A stretch of 64,000 nucleotides of DNA from Pseudoroseicyclus_A sp041714655 (GTDB lineage Bacteria > Pseudomonadota > Alphaproteobacteria > Rhodobacterales > Rhodobacteraceae). The stretch is from the NCBI RefSeq assembly GCF_041714655.1, contig NZ_CP168219.1, positions 2,604,001 through 2,668,000 of the forward strand, in the 5' to 3' direction. The notes under the pieces were generated by a model. The model was not told the DNA's origin and made no database searches. It saw only the letters and a list, made by a program, of their open reading frames with translations. Position numbers and translations under genes: made by a program. Numbering within the stretch: position 1 is the stretch's first letter; each line of letters opens with the position of its first letter. Positions 25,789 to 34,289 of this stretch are shown here, in pieces.

Positions 25789-26442
25789 CTAGAGTTCGAC
25801 GGGTCGGCCCACCTGCACCGCCCGGCCCTGAAGCACGAGCGTCGCGGAGGCGATGCGGCCGGCGGCCAGAAGCGCCTCGGCCCGCGCCCGGCCTGATGCC
25901 AGCGCCGTGGTCCGCGCCGCCTCCGTCAGCTCGGGCACGGCGCGGGTCACGAGACGCCCCTGCAAGGGGGCGGTGAGGATCCCCTCGGCCTCCACGATCA
26001 CCGCATCGGCGATCTCTACCGCCGCCGCCTCGGCCGCCGCCGCGCTTGCGGCCAGCACCGTCACCGCATCGGCGATGCCCGCCGAGCCCGCCCGCCCGCG
26101 CCAGCCGGCGGAGGCCATGCCCCCGACCCCGGCCCGCGCCGAGATCATCGCATCCTCGGCGATGCCGGGCACCTTGATGACCAGCCGCGGCCCCGGCGTC
26201 AGATAGAGCGCCTTCACCGCGCCCACGATCACCACCGCTTTGGTGAGCCCCGCCCCGGGGAGCCTTGCGGCGAGCGCGTCTGCCAGCGGCCCGTCACCGG
26301 CCTCCCCAGCCTCCGCGAAGGTCGCCTCGACCCGCGCGAAGGCCTCCGCCAGCGCCGCCTCCGGCCCGGAGGCCTCCACCACCGCCTCGCGCGGCCCGTC
26401 CTTCAGGAAGAGCCGCCGGCCCTCGCGTGCGCTCTGCAGCAC
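25789..26442 (-). CDS. UPF0280-like (ApbE-related) protein, divergent
   Basis: A 217-residue protein. The C-terminal half matches UPF0280: ASAGWRGRAGSAGIADAVTV with the following Ala-rich helix, then LVTRAVPELTEAA and ATLVLQG. The N-terminal half is short and divergent: where relatives have a conserved NNGGD segment, this protein reads VIVGAVKALYL. It may be a degraded or functionally changed member. Start at 26442 is 6 nt after the cmk stop, so it is the distal gene of a cmk transcript. Its function is unknown. Confidence 0.6.
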   Translation of the reverse strand: MLQSAREGRRLFLKDGPREAVVEASGPEAALAEAFARVEATFAEAGEAGDGPLADALAARLPGAGLTKAVVIVGAVKALYLTPGPRLVIKVPGIAEDAMISARAGVGGMASAGWRGRAGSAGIADAVTVLAASAAAAEAAAVEIADAVIVEAEGILTAPLQGRLVTRAVPELTEAARTTALASGRARAEALLAAGRIASATLVLQGRAVQVGRPVEL

Positions 26443-26448
26443 CGCCGG

Positions 26449-27060
26449 TCAGCCCGGCAGGCGCGCCGCCACATGTGCGGCCGCCGCTTCCACCGCCTCG
26501 GCGATGCTCATGAGCGAGGTGTCGAGTTCCAGCGCGTCGGGCGCCGCCACCAGCGGCGAGGTGGCGCGCTCCATGTCGCGCCGGTCGCGGGCATGGACGT
26601 CGTCCAGCACATCCGCGAGGCTCTGCCCCGCGCCATCGCCGCCCAGCTCCCGCCAGCGGCGCTCGGCCCGGACCTCGGCGCTGGCGGTGACGAAGAGCTT
26701 CACCTCCGCCTCCGGGCAGATCACCGTGCCGATGTCGCGCCCGTCGATCACCGCGCCGCCGTCCCGCCGCGCGAAGCCGCGCTGGAAGTCGATGAGCGCC
26801 TCCCGCACCGCCGGGATCGCCGCCACCCGGCTCGCCTCGGCGGAGACCGCCGCCGTCCGCAGCCCGGCCTCCGAAAGGTCGGAGGGGTCGAGCCCCTTCG
26901 CCGCCGCCTCCGCCGCCTCGCCCGACAGCGCGCGGCGCGCCACGGCGCGGTAGAGGAGGCCGGAATCGAGATGGGCGAGGCCGAAACGCCGGGCGATGTC
27001 GCGCGCGATCGTGCCCTTGCCGGCGGCTGCCGGCCCGTCGATGGCCACCGTGAAGATCAT
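26449..27060 (-). CDS. cmk: (d)CMP kinase
   Basis: Cytidylate kinase, 203 residues, phosphorylating CMP and dCMP in pyrimidine nucleotide synthesis. The P-loop GPAAAGKGT is at residues 9-17, and the CMP-binding segments FARRDGGAVIDGRDIGTVI and the lid-region ERRWREL are present. The start at 27060 gives the usual MIFTVAIDGP N-terminus. It lies between a small membrane protein and the UPF0280-like gene; in many alphaproteobacteria cmk is downstream of aroA, as here with one gene between. Confidence 0.95.
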   Translation of the reverse strand: MIFTVAIDGPAAAGKGTIARDIARRFGLAHLDSGLLYRAVARRALSGEAAEAAAKGLDPSDLSEAGLRTAAVSAEASRVAAIPAVREALIDFQRGFARRDGGAVIDGRDIGTVICPEAEVKLFVTASAEVRAERRWRELGGDGAGQSLADVLDDVHARDRRDMERATSPLVAAPDALELDTSLMSIAEAVEAAAAHVAARLPG

Positions 27061-27091
27061 GCCGCCCTGCTGCACCGCGAGGGGCGGCTTG

Positions 27092-27586
27092 TCAATTCGC
27101 CCGCGCCCGCGCCCGGCCCCGCCGCCCGCTCACCGCGAGGAGCAGCACCGCCACCGCCAGAAGTGCGAATTTCGCCATCGTCACCTGCGCCGTGAAGCGC
27201 ACGGCCGGCTCCGTCACCGGCGCGCCCGCGGCGAAGGCGCGGATCAGCCAGTTCTCGCCGAGGTCGGCCCCCATATAGGCGAGCGCCGCCAGCGCCGCGG
27301 CCCACGCGAGCGCCCCGCGGTTCCACCGGAAGGCGAGGAGCGCGAGGAAGAGCCCGAGGCAGATGGGGAAGATCGTGTCGAGCAGGGCGACGGCCAGGGG
27401 CCAGATGTCGGTCACGCCCGCCAACCCGGCGAGGTAACCCTCGATCTCGGCCACGCCATAGCCCGTGACCATCAGGTCGGGCGGCGCGGCCCCGGCCGGG
27501 CCGAGCACCAGCGCGCCGATGGCGATGAGCCCCAGGTAGTTGATGAGCGCCACAAAGCCGAGCGCCCGCGTGAGCCTCCGTGCCAT
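27092..27586 (-). CDS. Small integral membrane protein of unknown function
   Basis: A 164-residue protein with four hydrophobic segments (about 7-28, 60-85, 88-108 and 130-155) and a basic C-terminus (SGRRGRARARAN). I do not recognise a named family. It sits between aroA and cmk on the same strand, 31 nt ahead of cmk, and may be co-transcribed with it. Confidence 0.7.
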   Translation of the reverse strand: MARRLTRALGFVALINYLGLIAIGALVLGPAGAAPPDLMVTGYGVAEIEGYLAGLAGVTDIWPLAVALLDTIFPICLGLFLALLAFRWNRGALAWAAALAALAYMGADLGENWLIRAFAAGAPVTEPAVRFTAQVTMAKFALLAVAVLLLAVSGRRGRARARAN

Positions 27587-27701
27587 GGACCTGTCCCCCT
27601 CGGGGGTAATCCTGCCCCGGCGTCAATCGCCCTGTCCAGCCGGAAGGGCGCCGGGGGCGGCGGCGGCAGACCCGCTGCCTCCCTTTTCCGCAGGGGCGGG
27701 C

Positions 27702-29066
27702 TCAGGCGTCGGCCGGCTCCGCCTCGCGGGCGATATCGGCGCCAAGCCCCGCCATCAGCGGCTCGAAGATGGGGAAGGAGGTGGCGATCGGCCCTCCGTC
27801 ATCGAGCCGCATGGGCTTTTCGGTCGCGAGGCCCATCACCATGAAGGCCATGGCGATCCGGTGATCGAGCCGGCTCTGCACGGTCACGCCGCCCGTGACG
27901 CCGCCCATGCCGCGGCCATGGACGATCCACCAGTCCTCGCCCTCCTCGACCTCGACGCCGGCGGCGCGGAGGCCCACGGCCATCGCGTCGATCCGGTCGC
28001 TTTCCTTCACCCGCAGCTCCTTGACGCCCCGCATCACCGTTTTCCCCTCGGCGAAGGCGGCGACGACGGAGAGCACCGGATATTCGTCGATCATCGAGGC
28101 GGCCCGCTCCGGCGGCACCTCGATGCCGCGCATGGCGGGCGAGAAGCGGGCACGGAGGTCGGCGACGGGCTCGCCGCCCTCCTCCCGTTCGTTCTCGAAG
28201 GCGAGGTCGGCCCCCATCTCGCGGAGCGTCGTGTAGAGCCCGGCCCGCGTCGGGTTGAGCCCGATGCCGGGGATGAGCACGTCCGATCCCTCGGCGAGGA
28301 GCCCAGCGCAGACCGGGAAGGCGGCGGAGGACGGGTCGCGCGGCACGGCGATGGTCTGGGGGCGAAGCTCCGGCTGGCCGGTCAGCGTGATGATCCGGCC
28401 CTCGGCGCTCTCCTCGACCGAGAGTTCCGCGCCGAAGCCGCGCAGCATCCGCTCGGTATGGTCGCGCGTCGCCTCGGGCTCCACCACAACCGTCTCGCCC
28501 GGGGCGTTCAGCCCGGCGAGGAGCACGGCGGATTTCACCTGCGCGGAGGCGACCGGCAGCGTGTAGCGCACCGGCCCGGGGCTCCGCGCGCCCTTCAGCA
28601 CCAGCGGCAGCCGGCCACCGGCGCGGCCATGCGCCTCGGCCCCGAAGAGCGCCAGCGGCTCGGTGATCCTCCCCATCGGGCGGGAGCGGAGCGAGGCATC
28701 GCCGGTGAAGGTCGCGGCAATCGGCGTCGTCGCCATGGCGCCCATGACGAGGCGGACGCCCGTGCCGGAATTGCCGTAGTCGATGACATCCGCCGGCTCG
28801 CCGAAGCCGCCGACGCCCACGCCATGGACGGACCAGGCGCCCGGCCCGTGCCGCGTCACCTCGGCACCGAAGGCGCGCATCGCGGCGGCAGTGTCGAGCA
28901 CGTCCTGCCCTTCGAGAAGGCCGGTGACCTTCGTCTCGCCGACGGAGAGCGCGCCGAGGATCAGCGAGCGATGCGAGATCGACTTGTCGCCGGGCACCTC
29001 GGCCGTGCCGGAGAGCGGCTTGCCCTTCCGGGAGATCATCGGGATCGGGTCACCATGGGCGGACAT
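27702..29066 (-). CDS. aroA: 3-phosphoshikimate 1-carboxyvinyltransferase (EPSP synthase)
   Basis: EPSP synthase, 454 residues, the sixth step of the shikimate pathway (shikimate 3-phosphate plus PEP). Visible motifs are GDKSISHRSLILGAL near the N-terminus, GNSGTGVRLVMGAM, DPSSAAFPVCAGL and the RVKESDRIDAMAVGL phosphate-binding segment. The class II-like GNSGTGVRLVMG is typical of alphaproteobacterial enzymes. It is probably the first gene of a run with the membrane protein and cmk. Its upstream gap contains two adjacent AT-rich hairpins. Confidence 0.96.
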   Translation of the reverse strand: MSAHGDPIPMISRKGKPLSGTAEVPGDKSISHRSLILGALSVGETKVTGLLEGQDVLDTAAAMRAFGAEVTRHGPGAWSVHGVGVGGFGEPADVIDYGNSGTGVRLVMGAMATTPIAATFTGDASLRSRPMGRITEPLALFGAEAHGRAGGRLPLVLKGARSPGPVRYTLPVASAQVKSAVLLAGLNAPGETVVVEPEATRDHTERMLRGFGAELSVEESAEGRIITLTGQPELRPQTIAVPRDPSSAAFPVCAGLLAEGSDVLIPGIGLNPTRAGLYTTLREMGADLAFENEREEGGEPVADLRARFSPAMRGIEVPPERAASMIDEYPVLSVVAAFAEGKTVMRGVKELRVKESDRIDAMAVGLRAAGVEVEEGEDWWIVHGRGMGGVTGGVTVQSRLDHRIAMAFMVMGLATEKPMRLDDGGPIATSFPIFEPLMAGLGADIAREAEPADA

Positions 29067-29117
29067 CGGGGGCCTCCTTTGCCCGGCGGTTCTAGACCGG
29101 CCGGCGGGGGAGGTCCA

Positions 29118-29167
29118 AAAATTTTTCCTCGAAAAATTTTGGCCGAAAATTCTTCTAAAGAAGAATT
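29118..29167. terminator. Two adjacent AT-rich hairpins between trmB and aroA
   Basis: Hairpin one pairs AAAATTTTTC (29118-29127) with GAAAAATTTT (29131-29140) around CTC. Hairpin two pairs AATTCTTC (29148-29155) with GAAGAATT (29160-29167) around TAAA. In this GC-rich genome such AT-rich tandem hairpins stand out. They lie between trmB's stop and aroA's start on the minus strand, so they most likely end the trmB transcript. Confidence 0.6.
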
Positions 29168-29192
29168 CTGGTCTCCGCCCCCCCGGGGGCCG

Positions 29193-30200
29193 TCAGTCCA
29201 GCCCAGTGACCTCGAACTCCCCGCCGACACCCTTGGCGGCTTCCGCCCAGGGCGTCGCCTCGCTCCGCGCCTGATGGGCGGAGAAGGCGGCGGCGTCGGT
29301 GAAGACCTCCTTCACCTGCCAGACCAGAGGGTCGTCGGTCGGCGTCACCTCGAAATGGAGACAGCCCGGCTCGGCGCGGGAGAGGCGGATATGCTCCGGC
29401 AGCGCGGCTCGCACCAGGGCAGCCTCCGCCTCGCCCGCACAGATCAGCCGGCCTTGCAGCCGCACCGGCGCCGCGCCCCTGAGGAACGTCATGTAATGCG
29501 GCGGCCGGCCCTCGCGGAGCGCCTTCTGCTCGTAGCGGGTCGAGAGCCAGTCGTCCCAGGGGCTGCCGATCGGGTGATCCACCCGGGTGAAGCCGACCTT
29601 CGGCACCTCCGCCAGCGTCTGGGTCACATAGCTCGGGATATCCGTCGCCACACGGAACTCGGCCCCCGGCGCCATCGCCCGGTGGAGGAGCGCCAGATAG
29701 CCCTCCGTCACGAAGCGGCGCCGGTGGTGGCGGCGCTTCGGCCAGGGGTCGGGATAGTTGAGGAAGGCCTTCGAGACGCTCCCCTCCGGCAGCACGTCGA
29801 GGAGGTCGCGCACGTCGCCGGGATGGATGGTGAGGTTCTCCACCCCCGCCGCCCGGATCTTGCCGAGGAGCATGGCAATGCCGTTGACGAAGGGCTCGGC
29901 GCCGAGGATCTGCACCTCGGGATAGCGTGCCGCCATGTGCACCAGATGCTCGCCGCCGCCGAAGCCGATCTCGAGCCAGACAGGTCTGTCTGCGAAGAGC
30001 CCGGCGAGGTCGAGCGGCGTGCGGGAAGGGTTCTCCTCACGGGTCACGCCTCGGAGGGTCAGCTCATCGAGGTCGCGGGACAGCGCCTCCTTCTGCGAGG
30101 CGCGGAGCGTCTTGCCGTGGATGCGGCCGTAGAAGTTGCGCCAGGGCTCCCCGTCGGGGCCTTTCTCGCGCGCGTCGGAACTGTCATCTTTGTCGGCCAT
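29193..30200 (-). CDS. trmB: tRNA (guanine-N7-)-methyltransferase fused to an ABM monooxygenase domain
   Basis: A 335-residue protein. Residues 1-241 are TrmB, which makes m7G46 in tRNA: the SAM site EIGFGGGEHL (77-86), PDPWPKRRHHRRR (150-162) and a usual TrmB ending, REGRPPHYMTFLR (229-241). Residues 247-335 are a complete ABM-type domain (RLQGRLICAGEAEA, HIRLSRAEPGCLHFEV, FSAHQARSEATPW), normally a free-standing small protein. No linker or frame change separates them; a GTG codon at Val246 could also start the ABM domain separately. ATG at 30200 is the TrmB start. The fusion may be real, or result from loss of the trmB stop codon. Confidence 0.88.
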   Translation of the reverse strand: MADKDDSSDAREKGPDGEPWRNFYGRIHGKTLRASQKEALSRDLDELTLRGVTREENPSRTPLDLAGLFADRPVWLEIGFGGGEHLVHMAARYPEVQILGAEPFVNGIAMLLGKIRAAGVENLTIHPGDVRDLLDVLPEGSVSKAFLNYPDPWPKRRHHRRRFVTEGYLALLHRAMAPGAEFRVATDIPSYVTQTLAEVPKVGFTRVDHPIGSPWDDWLSTRYEQKALREGRPPHYMTFLRGAAPVRLQGRLICAGEAEAALVRAALPEHIRLSRAEPGCLHFEVTPTDDPLVWQVKEVFTDAAAFSAHQARSEATPWAEAAKGVGGEFEVTGLD

Positions 30201-30268
30201 GGCCCGGCCCTCTAGCAAGGGCCGGGCGGCCGGGCAATGAGGGGCCCGCCCTGGCGGGCCCTTTCCCG

Positions 30269-30772
30269 TCAGGCGCGCCCGTAGGCCTCGGCGATGGCGA
30301 CCTGCAGGGAATCGGCGGGCGTCCGGTCTGTCCAGCTCACGAGCTGGAAGGCCGGATAGAACCGCTCGCAGCTCATGACGGCGGCGCCGATCATCGTGTC
30401 GATCTGCTCGGCGCTGGCCACTTGATCGCCGGCGAGGACCAGCCCGTAGCGCCAGACCATCAGGTTCTGCTCGGCCCACCAGGCGAATCCGCCGGCCCAG
30501 CACATGTCGTTGACGCGGTTGAGAAGATCGTACATCGCCGGAAGCCGCGCCTCGGGCGGCTCCATCTCGAAGGTGCAGATCAGCCTGAGCGTCTGGTCAT
30601 AGGCCGACCAGGCGAGGGTGATCGAATAGGTGCGCCACTGGCCCTCGACGGCCATGGCGATCTGATCGTCGGCGATCCTGTCGAACTCCCAGTCATGGTG
30701 CTCGGCAAGGTGTTCGACGACGTCGATCGGGTCGATCTCGTCTGCCTCGAAATACTGCTCGGAAAGCGTCAT
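30269..30772 (-). CDS. YbjN domain-containing protein
   Basis: A 167-residue cytoplasmic protein of the YbjN family (type III secretion chaperone-like fold). The pattern EFDRIADDQIAMAVEGQWRT, then MYDLLNRVNDMCWAGGF and WRYGLVL is clear. YbjN proteins in proteobacteria are tied loosely to stress and motility control, without a fixed biochemical role. It is 68 nt upstream of trmB on the same strand and could share its transcript. Confidence 0.88.
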   Translation of the reverse strand: MTLSEQYFEADEIDPIDVVEHLAEHHDWEFDRIADDQIAMAVEGQWRTYSITLAWSAYDQTLRLICTFEMEPPEARLPAMYDLLNRVNDMCWAGGFAWWAEQNLMVWRYGLVLAGDQVASAEQIDTMIGAAVMSCERFYPAFQLVSWTDRTPADSLQVAIAEAYGRA

Positions 30773-31054
30773 GGCGGCCTCATCTGGTTTTCTAGCGCAG
30801 GGGCGGCCAGCCGCCTCTAGCGCTATGTGCCTGCTCTACGGGAGGTGAGAGAGCTCCCCTCCCATACGAGATATGGTTGCAGGGGGCTCCGGCGGCTGTC
30901 CAGCAATTTCGTGGGGATATCTCGGATATTTTGGGGAGGATGCGAAATGAGGCACCGGATGCTGTGGGTAACCACAAGCATCCCGGCGGCACGCTTGACC
31001 CTGCGCGGCCCCGATGCAGGATCGCGGCCGAATCCCGACCTTGAGGAGACCCCC

Positions 31055-32098
31055 ATGACTGCCCCCCTGAACCTCGATCTTCTGAAAGAGCTCTGCGAGA
31101 CCCCGGGCGTCCCCGGCCATGAAGAACGGGTGCGCGACCTCATCGCCCGCGAGGCGGAGGGGCTCTTCGACAAGATCACCACCGATCCGATGGGCTCGCT
31201 CCATTGCGTCCGCAAGGCGGCGGCCGAGGGCGCGCCGAAGGTCATGCTCCTCTGCCACATGGACGAGATCGGGTTCCTGGTGAACCACGTCTCCGACAAG
31301 GGCTTCCTCTATGTGCAGCCCGTCGGCGGCTTCGATCCGCGCAACCTCTTCTCCCGCCGCGTGCTCGTCTGCACGGCGGAGGGCGATCTCAAGGCGGTGA
31401 TGAACCCCGGCGGCAAGCCGGTGCACATCGCCTCCGCCGAAGACCGCAAGAAAATCCCCGAAATCAGCGAGTTCTTCATCGACACCGGCCTCGGCGCGGC
31501 GGCGAAGGACAAGGTGCAGGTCGGCGATTACGTGGTGATGGACGAGCCCTTCCTCGAGCTCGGCGACAAGGTCGTCTCGAAGGCGCTCGACAACCGCATC
31601 GCCTGCTGGCTGGGGCTGGAGGCGATCCGGGCGCTCGGCGACGCGGGCCGCGGGGCGGAGGTGCATGTCGTCTTCACGGTGCAGGAGGAGGTCGGACTCC
31701 GCGGTGCGCGGACGGCGGCGTTCCGCGTGCAGCCCGACATCGGGCTCGGCATCGACACGACGCTCGCCTGCGACACGCCCGGCGTGCCGGACCAGGACCG
31801 GACGACCGAGCAGGGCCGCGGCTTCGGCCTGCATCTGCGCGATTCGAGCTTCATCGCCGACAAGGCGCTGGTGGGCGAGATCGAAGCGGTGGCCAAGGCG
31901 AAGGACATCCCCTTCCAGCGCACCATGCTTCGCGCCGGCGGCCAGGACGGCGCCGCCGCCCAGCAGTCCGCGGCGGGCGCCCGGGCGGTGGGGATCGTGG
32001 TGGGGACGCGCTACATCCACACGGTGACCGAGATGGCCGACAAGGCCGACCTCGCAGCGGCCCGCGACGTGCTCGCGGCGTATCTCGAGTCGCTCTGA
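31055..32098 (+). CDS. M42 family aminopeptidase
   Basis: A 347-residue metallo-aminopeptidase of the M42 (TET/endoglucanase M-like) family, predicted to form a large cytosolic oligomer that trims peptides. Metal ligands and catalytic residues are visible: His68 (LLCHMDEIG), Asp179 (ALDNRI), Glu211/Glu212 (VQEEVGLRG), Asp234 (GIDTT) and His322 (RYIHT). ATG at 31055 follows GAGGAG by about 7 nt. The 280-nt upstream gap has no gene, only a short TGTGG/CCACA hairpin near 30963-30976. Confidence 0.93.
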   Translation: MTAPLNLDLLKELCETPGVPGHEERVRDLIAREAEGLFDKITTDPMGSLHCVRKAAAEGAPKVMLLCHMDEIGFLVNHVSDKGFLYVQPVGGFDPRNLFSRRVLVCTAEGDLKAVMNPGGKPVHIASAEDRKKIPEISEFFIDTGLGAAAKDKVQVGDYVVMDEPFLELGDKVVSKALDNRIACWLGLEAIRALGDAGRGAEVHVVFTVQEEVGLRGARTAAFRVQPDIGLGIDTTLACDTPGVPDQDRTTEQGRGFGLHLRDSSFIADKALVGEIEAVAKAKDIPFQRTMLRAGGQDGAAAQQSAAGARAVGIVVGTRYIHTVTEMADKADLAAARDVLAAYLESL

Positions 32099-32123
32099 CG
32101 ACAGCGCCGCCCCGGGGCGGCCA

Positions 32124-32987
32124 CTAGAGCCGCGTCAGCACCACGCCGCCGGCGATTAGGCCGGCGGCCACCCAGCGCCACGGGCCGACCGGCTCGCGCA
32201 GGACGAAGGCGGCGATCAGCGTCGCGAAGAGGATCGACGATTCGCGCAAGGCCGCGACGAGCGCCAGCGGCGCCTGGGTGAAGGCCCAGACGGCGATCCA
32301 GTAGGCGCCGAGCGACATGGCCCCCGCCGGCACCCCGGTGCGCCAGGCTCGCACCAGTCCCCGAAAGGCGGCGCGGCCGCAGGTGAGCCCGGCGGCGGCG
32401 GCCATCAACACCGTGTCGACAAGCACCATCCAGAGCACGAAGCCCGAGGCGGTGCCGGCCAGCCGTGCCCCCACCCCGTCGGCCAGCGTGTAGCTGGCGG
32501 TGAAGCCGGCGGTGGCCAGCGCGTAGAAAAGCGCCCGCCCCCTGAGCGGCGCGCTCGCCCCCCGGAGCGCCATCAGCAGCACCCCGGCGGATATCGCGGT
32601 GATGGCGGCAAGTTCGGTGATCCCGAAGCTGGCGCCGAGCCAGAGGGCAGAGACGACCATCACGATGAGCGGCGCCGTGCCGCGCGCCATCGGGTAGGCC
32701 ATGCTCAGATCGGCATGGGCATAGGCCTGCGCCAGCATCAGCTTGTAGCCGGCGTGGAGCGCACCGCCCGCCAGCACCCAGGGCCACGCCTGGGCGGCCG
32801 GGAGGGGGACAATGAAGAGCAGCGGCAGCGCGATGGCCCCCTGCACCAGCGCCAGAAGCAGCATCGGAGCCGGGCCGCCGGCCGCGCGCTTGATGACGGC
32901 GTTCCAGCCGGCATGGAGGAGCGCCGCGGCCAGCACGGCGAAGAAGACATGCGGCGCCATGTCAGCGGGTGGTCCGGGGGAGGTCAT
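32124..32987 (-). CDS. EamA/DMT family transporter
   Basis: A 287-residue permease with ten hydrophobic segments arranged as two EamA repeats (first repeat opens AAALLHAGWNAVIKRAAG; second ends FVLREPVGPWRWVAAGLI). Drug/metabolite transporters of this type export small metabolites or amino acids. Start at 32987 is supported by GGAGGAG about 13 nt upstream; ATG at 32960 is an alternative. It diverges from a LysR regulator 79 nt away, which may control it. Confidence 0.88.
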   Translation of the reverse strand: MTSPGPPADMAPHVFFAVLAAALLHAGWNAVIKRAAGGPAPMLLLALVQGAIALPLLFIVPLPAAQAWPWVLAGGALHAGYKLMLAQAYAHADLSMAYPMARGTAPLIVMVVSALWLGASFGITELAAITAISAGVLLMALRGASAPLRGRALFYALATAGFTASYTLADGVGARLAGTASGFVLWMVLVDTVLMAAAAGLTCGRAAFRGLVRAWRTGVPAGAMSLGAYWIAVWAFTQAPLALVAALRESSILFATLIAAFVLREPVGPWRWVAAGLIAGGVVLTRL

Positions 32988-33066
32988 GTGCCATGCCGCT
33001 CTCCTCCCCCATTGCGGGGCCGAGGAAAAACGAGGATATCTTCAGGCATCTGTGAGGAAATCGCAC

Positions 33067-33933
33067 ATGAAGCGCGGCGCCCTGCCCCTCAATGCCCTCC
33101 GCGCCTTCGAGGCGACCATGCGCCACGGGCAAATGGGGCTTGCGGCGGCGGAGCTGGGCGTGACGCACAGCGCCGTCTCCCGGCAGGTGCGCGGGCTGGA
33201 GGGGGTGCTGGGGGTCCGCCTCTTCGACGGGCCGCGCAACCGGCTGGTGCCGTCAGAGGCGGCGCGGGCGCTCCACCCGGCCCTCAAGGAGAGCTTCGAC
33301 CGGATCGAGGCGGCGGTGGCGCGCATGATGCGGGCAGAGCGGCAAGCGCTGGATGTCTCCTGTACCTCGACGCTGGCGATGCGCTGGCTGATCCCCCGGC
33401 TCTTCGGCTTCCAGGTGGCGCATCCCGAGATCGAGATCCGGCTGACGGCGGCGGACGGTCCGGTGGATTTTGCCACGGCCCCCTTCGACCTCGCCATCCG
33501 CGTCGGCCCCGGCCCCTGGCACGGCGCCGAGGTGACGGAGCTCTTCGCCGATTGCTCCGGCCCCGTGGCCCGGCCCGACCTCGTGGAGGGGGCGAACACG
33601 CCAGCGCAGCTTCTCGCCCTGCCCCGCCTGCACACCAGGACCCGGCCCAGCGCCTGGAGCGAGTGGTGCCGGGCGCGCGCCTGGCCGAAGCCGGGCCCCG
33701 AGGGGCGGCACTTCGAGCATTTCTATTTCATGCTGGAAGGGGCGCGCGCCGGCCTTGGCGTGGCCATCGCGCCGGAGGTGCTGGTCTGCGAGGATCTGGC
33801 GTCAGGCCAGCTCGCCGCCCCGTTCGGCTTTGCCGACACCGGGCGCCGCTACGTGGTGCTGAGCCGGCCCGGCGCGCCGCGGGCGGCGGCCATCTTCACC
33901 GGCTGGCTGGCGGCGGGCGCGGGCGCGCCCTGA
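33067..33933 (+). CDS. LysR family transcriptional regulator (GcvA-like)
   Basis: A 288-residue LysR regulator. The winged helix-turn-helix lies at about 7-65 (LNALRAFEATMRHG, LGVTHSAVSRQVRGLE), followed by a periplasmic-binding-like effector domain with GcvA-subgroup features (STLAMRWLIPRL, FATAPFDLAIRVG). It diverges from the EamA transporter, the usual arrangement for a LysR and its target. The effector is unknown. Confidence 0.92.
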   Translation: MKRGALPLNALRAFEATMRHGQMGLAAAELGVTHSAVSRQVRGLEGVLGVRLFDGPRNRLVPSEAARALHPALKESFDRIEAAVARMMRAERQALDVSCTSTLAMRWLIPRLFGFQVAHPEIEIRLTAADGPVDFATAPFDLAIRVGPGPWHGAEVTELFADCSGPVARPDLVEGANTPAQLLALPRLHTRTRPSAWSEWCRARAWPKPGPEGRHFEHFYFMLEGARAGLGVAIAPEVLVCEDLASGQLAAPFGFADTGRRYVVLSRPGAPRAAAIFTGWLAAGAGAP

Positions 33934-33939
33934 GCCGCC

Positions 33940-34191
33940 TTATTCGCCGGCGTGCTTGCCCTCGAGCGCCGCGACGCGGGCCTTGAGCGCCTCGTTCTCC
34001 TCGCGGGCCTTCTGCGCCATGGCGCGGACGGCCTCGAACTCCTCGCGGGTCACGAAGTCGCGGTCGGCCAGCCAGCGGTCGACGAGGCCATTGAAGGCCG
34101 TCTCCGCCTCCGTCCGCGCGCCCTGCGCGACGCCCATGGCGTTCGACATCAGCTCCGAGAGGTCGTCGAAAATCTTGTTGCGGGTCTGCAT
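33940..34191 (-). CDS. ubiK: UbiK/BMFP family accessory protein
   Basis: An 83-residue coiled-coil protein of the BMFP (YqiC) family, known in E. coli as UbiK, an accessory factor for aerobic ubiquinone biosynthesis. It reads MQTRNKIFDDLSELMSNAMG at the N-terminus and ends in a heptad-rich helix. The start at 34191 matches the family's N-terminus; upstream in-frame Met codons are not conserved. It diverges from lgt, an arrangement I associate with this order. Confidence 0.88.
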   Translation of the reverse strand: MQTRNKIFDDLSELMSNAMGVAQGARTEAETAFNGLVDRWLADRDFVTREEFEAVRAMAQKAREENEALKARVAALEGKHAGE

Positions 34192-34289
34192 CTTTGCCCT
34201 CCATCTGTCCCCCCTCATATGGTCCGGCCCCAGCGCTGCCGCAAGGGCGGGCGATTGACAGAGGCCCGGCGGCGTTGGAGGAAGGCCGC

